64,000 nt of DNA, taken from the NCBI RefSeq assembly GCF_000803265.1, contig NW_014575406.1:164602-228601 (forward strand), given 5' to 3'. The position numbers and the translations under genes are program-made. How positions within the stretch are numbered: the first letter of the stretch is position 1; the number at the start of each line of letters is the position of its first letter. Below the pieces are notes generated by a model. The model was not told where the DNA came from, made no database searches, and saw only the letters and a list, made by a program, of their open reading frames with translations. The DNA comes from Ordospora colligata OC4. Lineage: Eukaryota > Microsporidia > Ordosporidae. Positions 28,126-36,085 of the stretch are shown here, piece by piece.

Positions 28126-29310
28126 TTATGAGGATGGAGGAGAATTGTTGAAAATGATACTGAACATGGAAGTGAAGAATATGAACATTCCGAAAACAAA
28201 TCCAACATATGACAGAAGTGTCAACCACCTTGACCTGTTGATGTCCATGCTGAAGTAGAGCATTGTTGGAAAGATCAGGCATATGAATGTTGATGCAGTT
28301 GCACCTATTATAGAGTATATTGTACCAAGGCCCATTCCTGAGATTGCAAGAAGGTATGTGGACATTATTATTGCCGTGGTTGCAATGAACTCTATGAATG
28401 AATCGTTTTGATCTATTTTTGAGTTGAGAGACACAATATTCATGAGATGCGATCTGCATGGATTGACTTGGAGAGGATACGACACGCCCATTGCAAGTAC
28501 ATAAAGGCATCGAACAAAGAATGCCAGAAGATCATCTGGATAGTTTTGCAGGATGTTATCTTTTATGGCTTCTCTATAAAGAAGGTAGTTAAGGATGCCA
28601 AAGGAAATGTACAACAGTGCAGCAGTAGATGCAACCATGTATATAAGCTTCCTCATTGTTGATGGAGAGTTGTCTTCTATTTCTGACTGAACAGCAAAAA
28701 TGTTCTGGTGGCAAGTGAATGCAAAGACGAATTTTCCAAGGCTATCTAGCCATGTATATGATACTGGAACGAAGTAGTCGATTTTCTTCTGAACAATGAA
28801 TGAAGAGTACCTGTATCTATATGCAGTGGCCATTGTGACAATTAGGATAGCAATTACGCCACAGAATGAAGTGTATTTGAGCTTATCAAGCTTGTTGAAG
28901 TATGAAAATGGGCCCACACACATCAGGAATACGAGCAAAGATATATTTGGGTCTGCGAGCACAGAAGATCCGAATGCACTGAGAATGAGTGAGGGAAGGA
29001 GATGAATTGTGATGACAAGATACGAGAGTGCAACACCGAAGCATTTGAGAAACACACAGAAATCTACAAGGATTGTCACATATGGCATGTTTTCTGTGGC
29101 CAACTTTGAAAGTGTTGCTTGTCTTCCTAAGCTCTGGCTGCATATTGTATACAATACAAGTCCTATTACTGAAAAGATACCTGATGCCATGGTTAGAAGA
29201 ATTCCTGTGAATATTCCATAGGTCTTGAATAGGTATGGAAATGATAGAATTCCACTGCCAAGCGTTGTTTTTAGTAATGTGATGTATCCTGACGCCAATG
29301 TTGTTGCCAT
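28126..29310 (-). CDS. amino-acid transporter, AAAP/SLC38 family (Avt-like)
   Basis: Integral membrane transporter of 394 residues with about 11 hydrophobic segments. The N-terminus (TLASGYITLLKTTLGSGILSFPYLFK) is the signature first helix of the amino acid/auxin permease family, and FVFAFTCHQNIFAVQSEI is the conserved middle block. It is most like fungal vacuolar Avt5/6/7. Substrate and membrane cannot be read from the sequence. No CCC motif is near the start (CAACCTATTG lies about 15 bases upstream), but the N-terminus fits the family well. Confidence 0.85.
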   Translation of the reverse strand: MATTLASGYITLLKTTLGSGILSFPYLFKTYGIFTGILLTMASGIFSVIGLVLYTICSQSLGRQATLSKLATENMPYVTILVDFCVFLKCFGVALSYLVITIHLLPSLILSAFGSSVLADPNISLLVFLMCVGPFSYFNKLDKLKYTSFCGVIAILIVTMATAYRYRYSSFIVQKKIDYFVPVSYTWLDSLGKFVFAFTCHQNIFAVQSEIEDNSPSTMRKLIYMVASTAALLYISFGILNYLLYREAIKDNILQNYPDDLLAFFVRCLYVLAMGVSYPLQVNPCRSHLMNIVSLNSKIDQNDSFIEFIATTAIIMSTYLLAISGMGLGTIYSIIGATASTFICLIFPTMLYFSMDINRSRWLTLLSYVGFVFGMFIFFTSMFSIIFNNSPPSS

Positions 29311-29436
29311 GTTTATTCAATAGGTTGTTTGGAATGTGTATGCATTAATGGTCAGATCGCTGATGTGATTTGGTGTTTCAAGTGAATTGCTTAAAATCAT
29401 TGTGTATTAATGCTGATGAATGAAATGTCAAAAAGT

Positions 29437-29625
29437 TTATTGAAACGAAGAGATTTTGGCAGACCAGATACTGTAAGTATCTGCTACCTTTTCAAGGTGG
29501 GAATTGGCTTCTGTGATTCTTTTGAGAACAGAGTTTATGTCCAGAAGTGTTGAGGAAGTGATTCCAAGAGTGAATTCGAGCCTTTTAAGCAGCTTTGTCT
29601 TTCTTTCCTGAATAGATGTACTCAT
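29437..29625 (-). CDS. DASH complex subunit, Dad4-like (tentative)
   Basis: A 62-residue helical protein. Its second half (INSVLKRITEANSHLEKVADTYSIW) follows the Dad4 pattern 'L.eIn.aN..LE.VA..W..Y'. DASH/Dam1 is a fungal outer-kinetochore complex made of such short helical subunits that couples chromosomes to microtubules. Length is right (yeast Dad4 has 72). GCCCTACTGC directly precedes ATG 29625. The similarity is short and another DASH subunit, or an unrelated coiled coil, is possible. Confidence 0.5.
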   Translation of the reverse strand: MSTSIQERKTKLLKRLEFTLGITSSTLLDINSVLKRITEANSHLEKVADTYSIWSAKISSFQ

Positions 29626-29703
29626 GCAGTAGGGCAGCCAAGCTTTTCGTACATATGAGAAAGCAAGGGATAAAATTAATTATTGGAAGAAAATTTTATC
29701 CCC

Positions 29704-30957
29704 ATGGCACAGAAATATCAAGAAGAAAGCAAAGATACAAGTATCAAAGATTTTGAGGATGTAGATCAAGGGATACAGCTCAAGGTGGCTAACACGTGGG
29801 AGGATCTTGCATTGAAAGACAAAATGATGAAGGGAATATATGGGATGGGATTTGAAAGCCCGTCGTTTATACAGAAGGCAGCAATACTGCCGATGATAGA
29901 TGGCAGAGACATCAGAGCACAGGCACAGAGTGGAACAGGAAAGACAGGTGCGTTTGCAGTTGCAGCGTTGCAGATATGCGATGAGAGCAGCGATACAACA
30001 CAAGTGCTTGTTCTGGCATCTACCAGAGAGATTGCATCTCAGAATGCAAGTAGGTTTGAATCGCTTGGATGCTACATGGGCGTAAGGGTTGGACTGTTAT
30101 CTGGAGGAAGTCCAGTTTCTGAAGATAAGACAATGCTTGGAACGAAGCCACATATTGTTGTAGGCACACCAGGAAGGGTTGATCACATGATCAAGGACGG
30201 GGCATTGAATATGGACCACATAAAACTGTTTATTATTGATGAGGCAGATGAGATGTTGAAAGCTGGGTTCCAAGAGGATGTGAAGAAGATATTCAGAAGC
30301 ATTACAAAGAAGGACGAGGTGCAGATTGCAATGTTTTCGGCAACCTATGATGAGGAAGAGTTGAAAGTAAGTGAGGAAATACTGATTAATCCAGTGATTA
30401 TTGATTTGAGGCACAATGACCAGACTTTGAAAGGAATCAGACAGTATTATATTGATCTTAAGAAGGAGCCGACATTCAGAAATGGAAGAGAAGAGTATCT
30501 GTTGCCGAAGTTGGTGACGCTGTATGACATATTCAAGAAGCAACGCCTTGGTCAATGCATTGTGTTTGTTAACAGCAAGGAGGATGCCAGGATTGTGTAT
30601 GATTGGCTAAAGAGGAATGATTGGGAATGTGAGCTTATATCAGCAGAACTGACACAAACAGAGAGGGAAGCGACGCTGAATAGGTTCCGTGAGGGAACAG
30701 GGAGGTGTTTGATATCATCTGGATTACTTTCTCGTGGGATTGATATACAGAATCTTTCAGTTGTGTTTTGCCTAGATGTGCCCAGTTTTGAAAGAAGAAG
30801 CACATACATACATAGGATAGGAAGGTCTGGAAGGTATGGAAGAAGGGGAATAGCAATAAATATTGTTTATGAACATGAGCTGAAGAATCTCAGAGAGATT
30901 GAGAGGTTCTACAGCACCACCATCAAAGAACTTCCTGCAGATTTCAGTTTCCAATAA
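29704..30957 (+). CDS. translation initiation factor eIF4A (DEAD-box)
   Basis: RNA helicase of the cap-binding initiation complex. Q motif GFESPSFIQKAAI, motif I AQSGTGKT, PGR, DEAD, SAT, RGID and HRIGRSGRYGR are all present, and the protein ends soon after the helicase core, as eIF4A does (417 residues). The eIF4A paralogue Fal1/eIF4AIII is the main alternative; I cannot separate them with certainty, but the promoter shares the AAATTTT-CCC signal of the ribosomal protein genes here. ATG 29704 is directly after ATCCCC; the frame is open earlier only from a TTG. Confidence 0.82.
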   Translation: MAQKYQEESKDTSIKDFEDVDQGIQLKVANTWEDLALKDKMMKGIYGMGFESPSFIQKAAILPMIDGRDIRAQAQSGTGKTGAFAVAALQICDESSDTTQVLVLASTREIASQNASRFESLGCYMGVRVGLLSGGSPVSEDKTMLGTKPHIVVGTPGRVDHMIKDGALNMDHIKLFIIDEADEMLKAGFQEDVKKIFRSITKKDEVQIAMFSATYDEEELKVSEEILINPVIIDLRHNDQTLKGIRQYYIDLKKEPTFRNGREEYLLPKLVTLYDIFKKQRLGQCIVFVNSKEDARIVYDWLKRNDWECELISAELTQTEREATLNRFREGTGRCLISSGLLSRGIDIQNLSVVFCLDVPSFERRSTYIHRIGRSGRYGRRGIAINIVYEHELKNLREIERFYSTTIKELPADFSFQ

Positions 30958-30989
30958 AGTATTTGGCATGGTTATTTGCGTTTTTATCA

Positions 30990-31160
30990 TATAAGTTTAT
31001 GAATAAGTTTATTATTTGGTTAGGCATAGGTTATTAGGGTTATCATATAAATTTATTATTTGCGTTTTAAGTTTTTATGATATAAATTTATTATTAGATA
31101 AAGGCATAGGTTATTAGATAAGTGGTATATTTTTATGGTATAAGTTTATTATTTGGTAAG
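30990..31160. repeat. AT-rich repeat block downstream of eIF4A
   Basis: The 267-base gap before the PIG-A stop holds a repeat with an 80-base period: AGGCATAGGTTATTAG occurs exactly at 31022 and 31102. TATAA(A/G)TTTATTATTTG occurs about four times between 30991 and 31157. No coding or RNA gene seen. Confidence 0.7.
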
Positions 31161-31224
31161 TGATATATGAAATTACAATGATATCTGTAATGTATCTTAG
31201 CATTGCTGAAATTGATTCTAAATA

Positions 31225-32451
31225 TTACTTAGATACGTTGATTGCATAAAGAAGGATGTATTCAATGGTAATAAACAACCTGAATATAAATCCAGAGATT
31301 CCTTTATATAACCTTCGTCTCTGTATATAGCTTATTGCGGTGCTCTTCATTCCAGTGTACACATCCTCAGTCATTTCTGCAACTCTTCTCCAGTTGTATA
31401 TGCTTTCGAGCCGTTGATTATAGCCACGCCCATTATAGTTGTGTCTCTTCAATGCATTCAGTACATTTTTGGCAAGATCATGCGCTGTAAGTTTACTGAA
31501 TGTAATCATATCTGGAGGAAGAACCTCATGCACACCTCCAACATTCGTGCTGACAACGTGCAGGCCGCATGAAGCAGCCTCTACTATTGCTATGCAGAAT
31601 GCTTCTGTCAGGGATGCATTTAGGAAAACATCACCTTTTCTCATTATACTGCCAACTTGATCATGACATACATCGCTCATCATATCAACTCTATCATATA
31701 AACTATACTCATCCAAAGTCTGCTCAATACATTCTCTCATTGACCCATCACCAACTATTATAAACCTTACATCAGGATCTGCCTTGCATACGATTGGAAT
31801 GGCATCTGCAAGCAAATCCACGCCTTTTCTGTACACAAGCCTGCATACAACAACTACAACTTTGCCATTGCGAGTCTTACTTTGATCTGGATAGAAAAGC
31901 TCCGAAAGCATTGCATTTGGGATCACGTGGATCTTTTCAAGAGGAATGTGCGTCCTCAAGTGTGTGTTTTCCTTTGACGTATATGTGACACAAATACACC
32001 TGCCAACACTTTTCAACACAAATCTGCATAATGCATTCACAACAATGTTTTCAAACGGGCCCACCTCGAATATCGAGTGATCAGTTATCACTGTTTTCAG
32101 GTTAAGCGTGATTGCATGGAACAGCGCCTCAATGCACATGCTTGACATGGTTTGGTGCCCATGGACTATTTCAACCTGTTCATCATCAAATATCTCTTTG
32201 AGCAGTGAAAAACTAGAGAAAAGACTGGGAAATGCAACATTCCTGCATATAATAGGAATATCCAGGAAATACGTCTTGATATTCCCAACCATTCTGCATC
32301 CAACATGGTCTCCTGTCTTGTGCGTAATCACAATTACTTTGTGCCCCATCATTATAAGCTCTTCCCCGAGGTACCTTATGTGTGTCTCCACTCCTCCATT
32401 CGATGGATAGAAAAAGTCAGAGACCATGGCAATGCTTAGCTTTCTTTTCAT
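31225..32451 (-). CDS. GPI3: PIG-A/Gpi3, first step of GPI anchor synthesis
   Basis: Catalytic glycosyltransferase (GT4) that transfers GlcNAc to phosphatidylinositol at the ER. The start of the domain, IAMVSDFFYPSNGGVETHI, is nearly identical to PIG-A across eukaryotes. The sugar-nucleotide site has NASLTEAFCIAIVEAASCGL (an EX7E motif) at about 290-309, and a C-terminal hydrophobic segment anchors it in the ER membrane. I use ATG 32451 (MKRKLS); an in-frame ATG at 32517 would add 22 polar residues. A CCC lies about 24 bases upstream of 32451, further than usual, so the start is open. Confidence 0.93.
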   Translation of the reverse strand: MKRKLSIAMVSDFFYPSNGGVETHIRYLGEELIMMGHKVIVITHKTGDHVGCRMVGNIKTYFLDIPIICRNVAFPSLFSSFSLLKEIFDDEQVEIVHGHQTMSSMCIEALFHAITLNLKTVITDHSIFEVGPFENIVVNALCRFVLKSVGRCICVTYTSKENTHLRTHIPLEKIHVIPNAMLSELFYPDQSKTRNGKVVVVVCRLVYRKGVDLLADAIPIVCKADPDVRFIIVGDGSMRECIEQTLDEYSLYDRVDMMSDVCHDQVGSIMRKGDVFLNASLTEAFCIAIVEAASCGLHVVSTNVGGVHEVLPPDMITFSKLTAHDLAKNVLNALKRHNYNGRGYNQRLESIYNWRRVAEMTEDVYTGMKSTAISYIQRRRLYKGISGFIFRLFITIEYILLYAINVSK

Positions 32452-32611
32452 TGTCAATGTTCGAATTGTTAGGGTGTTTGCAGACTCTATCCTATCTTCT
32501 CTATTGTTGACAAACATTTTATTCAGGTAAATTTACATTTGCATCCAAACACATTTATTGAGTATTCATATGCCACTGTGAATCGTCTAAAAAAATACAA
32601 CCCATTGAACC

Positions 32612-33034
32612 ATGGAGGAAACAAAGCGTCTTCAGAAAGTTTATCAGCTGTTTACAGAGTCTCCAGCAGAGAAAGTGCCCGCAAATAGGCTTGTAGACAT
32701 CCTGAGGTTTGCAGGATATATCGTTTCAGAAAGCTATGCAGATGAGCTCGCATCCTCAATCGCAGGCGATATGCTAGACTTCAGACAATTGACTGATATC
32801 TGTGAAAGAATACGAGAGCGTGAAGTCACCAGAGATGAGTTGCAGAAATCATTCAGAAAGCTTGATCCAGAATGCACATCCTACATCGACACTGGAAAGC
32901 TTGTGCAAATTCTCTCATCTGGAGAAAATAAGCTTAACCAGGAAGAAATTGTGGAGTTGTTGAATATTCTAAATCCAGACGGAGATGGAAAGATTTGCTA
33001 TGAACTCATAATCAAGAGCATCTTTGGATATTAA
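32612..33034 (+). CDS. EF-hand protein, calmodulin/centrin/myosin light chain-like
   Basis: A 140-residue protein with four EF-hand-sized segments. Only the last (NPDGDGKICYELI, about 123-135) keeps most calcium ligands. The third (DPECTSYIDTGKL) is degenerate and the first two have no usable loop. This pattern suits a myosin essential light chain (Mlc1) or Cdc31-like protein better than calmodulin. The C-terminal hydrophobic helix (LIIKSIFG) would hold a target peptide. AACCCATTGAACC precedes the start. It lies between two divergent and convergent partners with short gaps. Confidence 0.65.
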   Translation: MEETKRLQKVYQLFTESPAEKVPANRLVDILRFAGYIVSESYADELASSIAGDMLDFRQLTDICERIREREVTRDELQKSFRKLDPECTSYIDTGKLVQILSSGENKLNQEEIVELLNILNPDGDGKICYELIIKSIFGY

Positions 33035-33051
33035 ATATGCATTATGTTATA

Positions 33052-33480
33052 TTATTTAGTGTCTATGCCATCTTCTATTAATGGTATTAAATGAATTTTA
33101 GCATTTCCTACATTATATGCCGCATCATCATGCTCAATAAGCACAGATTCTCCAACAAACCTGGCCAGGAATGGATAAACACTGTCTCCAACCTTGAGCC
33201 CACAACTTCCATCTTCATATAAAACTATTTTTGACACTTGTAAATCTTCAGGAATAGAAAGTAGGACAGCTTGATGGGTTTTAAACACAAATTTATCATC
33301 ACTTATGCTTGCATCTATGGTGCTAGGAACACACCATCCCTGCTTCTTGAAGGAAAACTCTTCGTTAGTTGTTGCTTCTTTCGAAGGCATTTCAATTTGT
33401 ACTTCCACTTCTGCTTGCGACTGAGGAACTTTTGGCTCAAATACATACTTCTTTGTAGGTCTTCTTGGATTTATATTCAT
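33052..33480 (-). CDS. RNA polymerase III subunit Rpc4-like (tentative)
   Basis: A 142-residue protein. Residues about 60-142 resemble the C-terminal Rpc53/Rpc4 domain: a hydrophobic strand pair (QAVLLSIPEDLQVSKIVLYEDGS), then GLKVGDSVYPF where the family has 'GkV.L.lGd..ldv..G'. A final strand region follows (GNAKIHLIPLIE). Rpc4 with Rpc5 forms the TFIIF-like dimer of Pol III. The usual protein is about 400 residues, so most of the N-terminus would be lost. The N-terminal third is polar and Pro/Glu-rich. Evidence is a weak fold-level match. Confidence 0.4.
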   Translation of the reverse strand: MNINPRRPTKKYVFEPKVPQSQAEVEVQIEMPSKEATTNEEFSFKKQGWCVPSTIDASISDDKFVFKTHQAVLLSIPEDLQVSKIVLYEDGSCGLKVGDSVYPFLARFVGESVLIEHDDAAYNVGNAKIHLIPLIEDGIDTK

Positions 33481-33548
33481 GCTCAGTTAGACTATGTGGG
33501 CAGCTGTATTGGATAATTTGAATGGATATTTGTATCCTTCGATTGAGC

Positions 33549-34148
33549 ATGCTAGAAATGGTGAAGAACGTCTTTCCAGGCGATGAAGTTTGCTCTGCAA
33601 AGTCTAAGGCGTTGGGATGCAGTCAAGGTAAGGCTATTGTGGCAGGGAGTGTCTGTAATGTTTCAGGACATGTCTTTGTTCTTTCAAAAACAAATCGTTA
33701 CCAGCCTTGCATAGATGACATTGTGATAGGAAAAGTTACGTTTGTAAACCAGGACACATACAAAGTGGACTTGAATGGAATATCTGCGGTGCTTCCAGCA
33801 CTCAGCTTCTGTAATGCAACAAAAAGGAACAAACCTGAAATCTCAAAAGGAGATTATGTTCTATGTAAGATAGTTAAGACAGGTGTTGAGCCGCTTCTAA
33901 CATGTGTAGGAGATGGATTTGGAAAGCTAAGTGACATTGTTGTTCCGCTTGAACCTTGGAGGATTCGCCAGTTATACATGGATGATACACTATCGAGAAT
34001 TGGCAAGAAGTTCAAGTTTAGAATAGCTCTCGGATTAAATGGAATGTTATGGATCGATTGCGAAAGACCAACTGATACACGAGAAATCATTCATTTAATC
34101 AACACTTCACAATATTCGTTTTTAGATAAAAAACACTCATATAAGTAA
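33549..34148 (+). CDS. RRP40: exosome RNA-binding cap subunit Rrp40
   Basis: S1/KH cap protein of the RNA exosome. After FPGDEV the order is an N-terminal beta domain, the S1 domain (YQPCIDDIVIGKVTFVNQDTYKVDL ... ATKRNKPEISKGDYVLCKI), and a KH domain ending in the Rrp40-type GLNGMLWID motif. The S1 stretch 'GD.VIG.V' and 'ATKRNrP.l..GD.VyarV' are diagnostic. I use ATG 33549 (MLEMVKNVFPGDE); ATG 33522 is in frame and adds nine residues. Length 199 (yeast 240). Together with 10418 and possibly 7494 it gives three exosome-linked genes in the window. Confidence 0.88.
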   Translation: MLEMVKNVFPGDEVCSAKSKALGCSQGKAIVAGSVCNVSGHVFVLSKTNRYQPCIDDIVIGKVTFVNQDTYKVDLNGISAVLPALSFCNATKRNKPEISKGDYVLCKIVKTGVEPLLTCVGDGFGKLSDIVVPLEPWRIRQLYMDDTLSRIGKKFKFRIALGLNGMLWIDCERPTDTREIIHLINTSQYSFLDKKHSYK

Positions 34149-34182
34149 ATCTTTCAAAACATTCAAAAGTTTAGCTTTTAAT

Positions 34183-34836
34183 TCAATTCTTAACCTCACT
34201 AGGCTCAAGAATGATTACTCTGTCTGGCAGATTGTAATCCGGCCCAAGAATTCCTTCAGGATCATATGGAAGCATAATGCGTACCTGAATTCCAATAATT
34301 CCTTGTTTTGTTTGCACACTTGCATACCCCGTCTTAATGTATTCTTTGATGAAGTCTCCACTATGCATCACCACTCCATCTTGGAACTTCACTGACTTTG
34401 CTCTTTGTCCCTTGACCTTTCCGCTGATTATTACCTGGCATCCTTGTGCTCCTGCATATTTTACAGTTCTCAGAATCATGTTCACTGCTCTCTTGTACTG
34501 TATCCCAGACATAATCTTCTCCTTAATGCTGTTTGCCTGTATAAGTGCACAAAGTCCCTTCTCATGCACCTTTTCAAAAATGATCTCGACATTCTCGTCA
34601 GGAATTTCAAGTCTCTGTGCCACCAGGTGCTGGAACTGTCTCAACCTGATCTTCCTTTCTCCAATTGCCTCGTGCGGCTTCATCACCTTCAAAATAATCT
34701 TGATCGGTGTCTCGTGCATCCTCAGCTCCATCGAGCTAAATCCCTCGTTGACAAGAGCCTTCTCAAAAAACTCATTCAGTTCTGCATTTGCAAGCCCGTT
34801 CTTTATAAACCTCTTTATAATCTGGTCATCACTCAT
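34183..34836 (-). CDS. RPS3: small-subunit ribosomal protein uS3
   Basis: Cytosolic 40S protein at the mRNA entry channel. The N-terminal half contains the KH domain, with the family's MELRMHETPIKIIL segment, and GAQGCQVIISGKVKGQRAKSVKF is the conserved C-terminal block. The protein has 217 residues (yeast 240). No intron. AAAATTTTGCCCTCAA ends at the start codon, a composite AAATTT+CCC signal also found at uS8 and eIF4A. It is divergent from the two-exon gene at 34877 across only 40 bases. Confidence 0.98.
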   Translation of the reverse strand: MSDDQIIKRFIKNGLANAELNEFFEKALVNEGFSSMELRMHETPIKIILKVMKPHEAIGERKIRLRQFQHLVAQRLEIPDENVEIIFEKVHEKGLCALIQANSIKEKIMSGIQYKRAVNMILRTVKYAGAQGCQVIISGKVKGQRAKSVKFQDGVVMHSGDFIKEYIKTGYASVQTKQGIIGIQVRIMLPYDPEGILGPDYNLPDRVIILEPSEVKN

Positions 34837-34876
34837 TTGAGGGCAAAATTTTTATTTGCTCAAATCATGGCCTTAA
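34837..34876. promoter_or_regulatory. 40-base divergent promoter, uS3 / two-exon gene
   Basis: Holds AAAATTTTTATTT in the centre, CCC (read on the minus strand) adjacent to the uS3 ATG, and GGCCTTAA before the plus-strand ATG at 34877. The AAATTT-like core is probably shared. Confidence 0.5.
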
Positions 34877-35076
34877 ATGCCTCATCCTGTACATCACATA
34901 GGCCATTCAGAGGATCTCAAGGACATCGAAGACATGCTTGAAGACATAATCGCCGGATACAACAATGCATTAGACGTAAGTTAATATTTTAATAATTTCA
35001 GGAATACAGGAATGAAGTCACAAGAACAGCATTTCTCTTAGGCATGCTTAAAAACCTTTTTTCAAATAAACAGTAA
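34877..35076 (+). CDS. two-exon small gene, 57-residue helical protein
   Basis: Exon 1 is 34877-34975 and exon 2 is 35002-35076, joined by removal of a 26-base intron. Spliced, it encodes 57 residues: a His-rich start (MPHPVHHIGH), an acidic amphipathic helix (DLKDIEDMLEDII) and a second helix ending LLGMLKNLFSNKQ. Without splicing the frame stops at TAA eight bases into the intron, after 35 codons. I do not recognise it securely. The short helical build and the 'R.E.....LL..LK..' ending recall DASH Dad3, but this is a guess. GGCCTTAA precedes the start. It is too short to appear as a single open frame. Confidence 0.65.
34976..35001 (+). other. spliceosomal intron, 26 bases
   Basis: Donor GTAAGT, an A/T-only body containing TTTTAATAAT as a possible branch region, and acceptor TTTCAG. 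The length is not a multiple of three and the intron carries an in-frame stop. The size fits the very short introns known from Encephalitozoon. Confidence 0.75.
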
Positions 35077-35091
35077 TGGATGCATAAGCTC

Positions 35092-36036
35092 TCAAACAAC
35101 CATCTTATCTATTAGTCCAATTAATTCAACTGATTCATGCAGCTCATCTGTAGAGTCAACATTATCACTGTTGTTGTTATCTATATGTGCATCAATTGAA
35201 AGCTCTTTCAAAAATTCTTCATAGTTTGAATCCTCAGGAACATAATTAGACTTTTTCTTAAAGTACTGTAAAACACACTCAAAGTCCCTTTTAAGATACG
35301 GAAGCGCTCTACTATCTGTATTCTTAATACATTGTGGAAAATCTATCACCTTGATATCATCACTGACCATAATGTTGAACTCATTAAAGTCTCCATGAAC
35401 ATATCCTCTGTTCCAAAGATCCCTGATAAACTCAAGCATTAGTTTGCATATATGCTCAGGATTGTCAACTCTTGTTTTGTACAAAGGCTGATAATCCAAG
35501 AGCTCCTGCACAATAACATGTCTATCATGGTCTAACACCAATGGAACACACATATCTTTAAACATCTCCAGATATGCAACTTCTCTATCACACGATACCT
35601 TCGACATCATAAGCCAGTTCACCTTGTCTTTCACATATCCCCTTGCATTTCTTACACTCCGGAAGCTTGTTCTTCCGAGTCTGTGGAACTTTAATGCAAC
35701 ACTCCTTCCAGCATACACTCCAATGTATATATCAGACTCCTTTCCAATCCCTATCTTTTCTCCCATAATCTCCAATCCCCTAGATCTTAATGCGTTAATT
35801 GCAAGACAATCCATCCCAGAGCAAGAGAGTTTATATCCCTGGTCAATGTATGTCAAAAACTTAAGTTTGCACAGATCAACAGCATGCTCCATAAAGCTTC
35901 CCTGTATTCTCGATCGATTCTTCAACATCTCAAAACTAATCGCTGCGCTGTGGCTCTTCATACACTCCTCTGCGGTTTTGAGAATCCGCAAGTGTGTTTT
36001 AGATATTGTCCACACTCCGTCCGTTACCAGCTTCAT
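35092..36036 (-). CDS. RIO2: atypical kinase Rio2 (40S maturation)
   Basis: ATPase/kinase needed for the last cytoplasmic steps of 40S maturation. It has the N-terminal Rio2 winged helix (about 1-85), then the RIO domain. Motifs are the ATP loop GIGKESDIYIG (about 95-105), ALKFHRLGRTSFR, catalytic HGDFNEFNIM (about 216-225) and metal-binding IDFPQ. The start at 36036 (MKLVTDGVW) follows GCCCCGA directly; an ATG three codons earlier overlaps that motif. It has 314 residues (yeast 425), lacking most of the C-terminal tail, which here is acidic and Asn-rich. Confidence 0.95.
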   Translation of the reverse strand: MKLVTDGVWTISKTHLRILKTAEECMKSHSAAISFEMLKNRSRIQGSFMEHAVDLCKLKFLTYIDQGYKLSCSGMDCLAINALRSRGLEIMGEKIGIGKESDIYIGVYAGRSVALKFHRLGRTSFRSVRNARGYVKDKVNWLMMSKVSCDREVAYLEMFKDMCVPLVLDHDRHVIVQELLDYQPLYKTRVDNPEHICKLMLEFIRDLWNRGYVHGDFNEFNIMVSDDIKVIDFPQCIKNTDSRALPYLKRDFECVLQYFKKKSNYVPEDSNYEEFLKELSIDAHIDNNNSDNVDSTDELHESVELIGLIDKMVV

Positions 36037-36085
36037 TCGGGGCATCTAAATCCAAGCATATTGCTCTTCTGCCTATTTGAAAATC

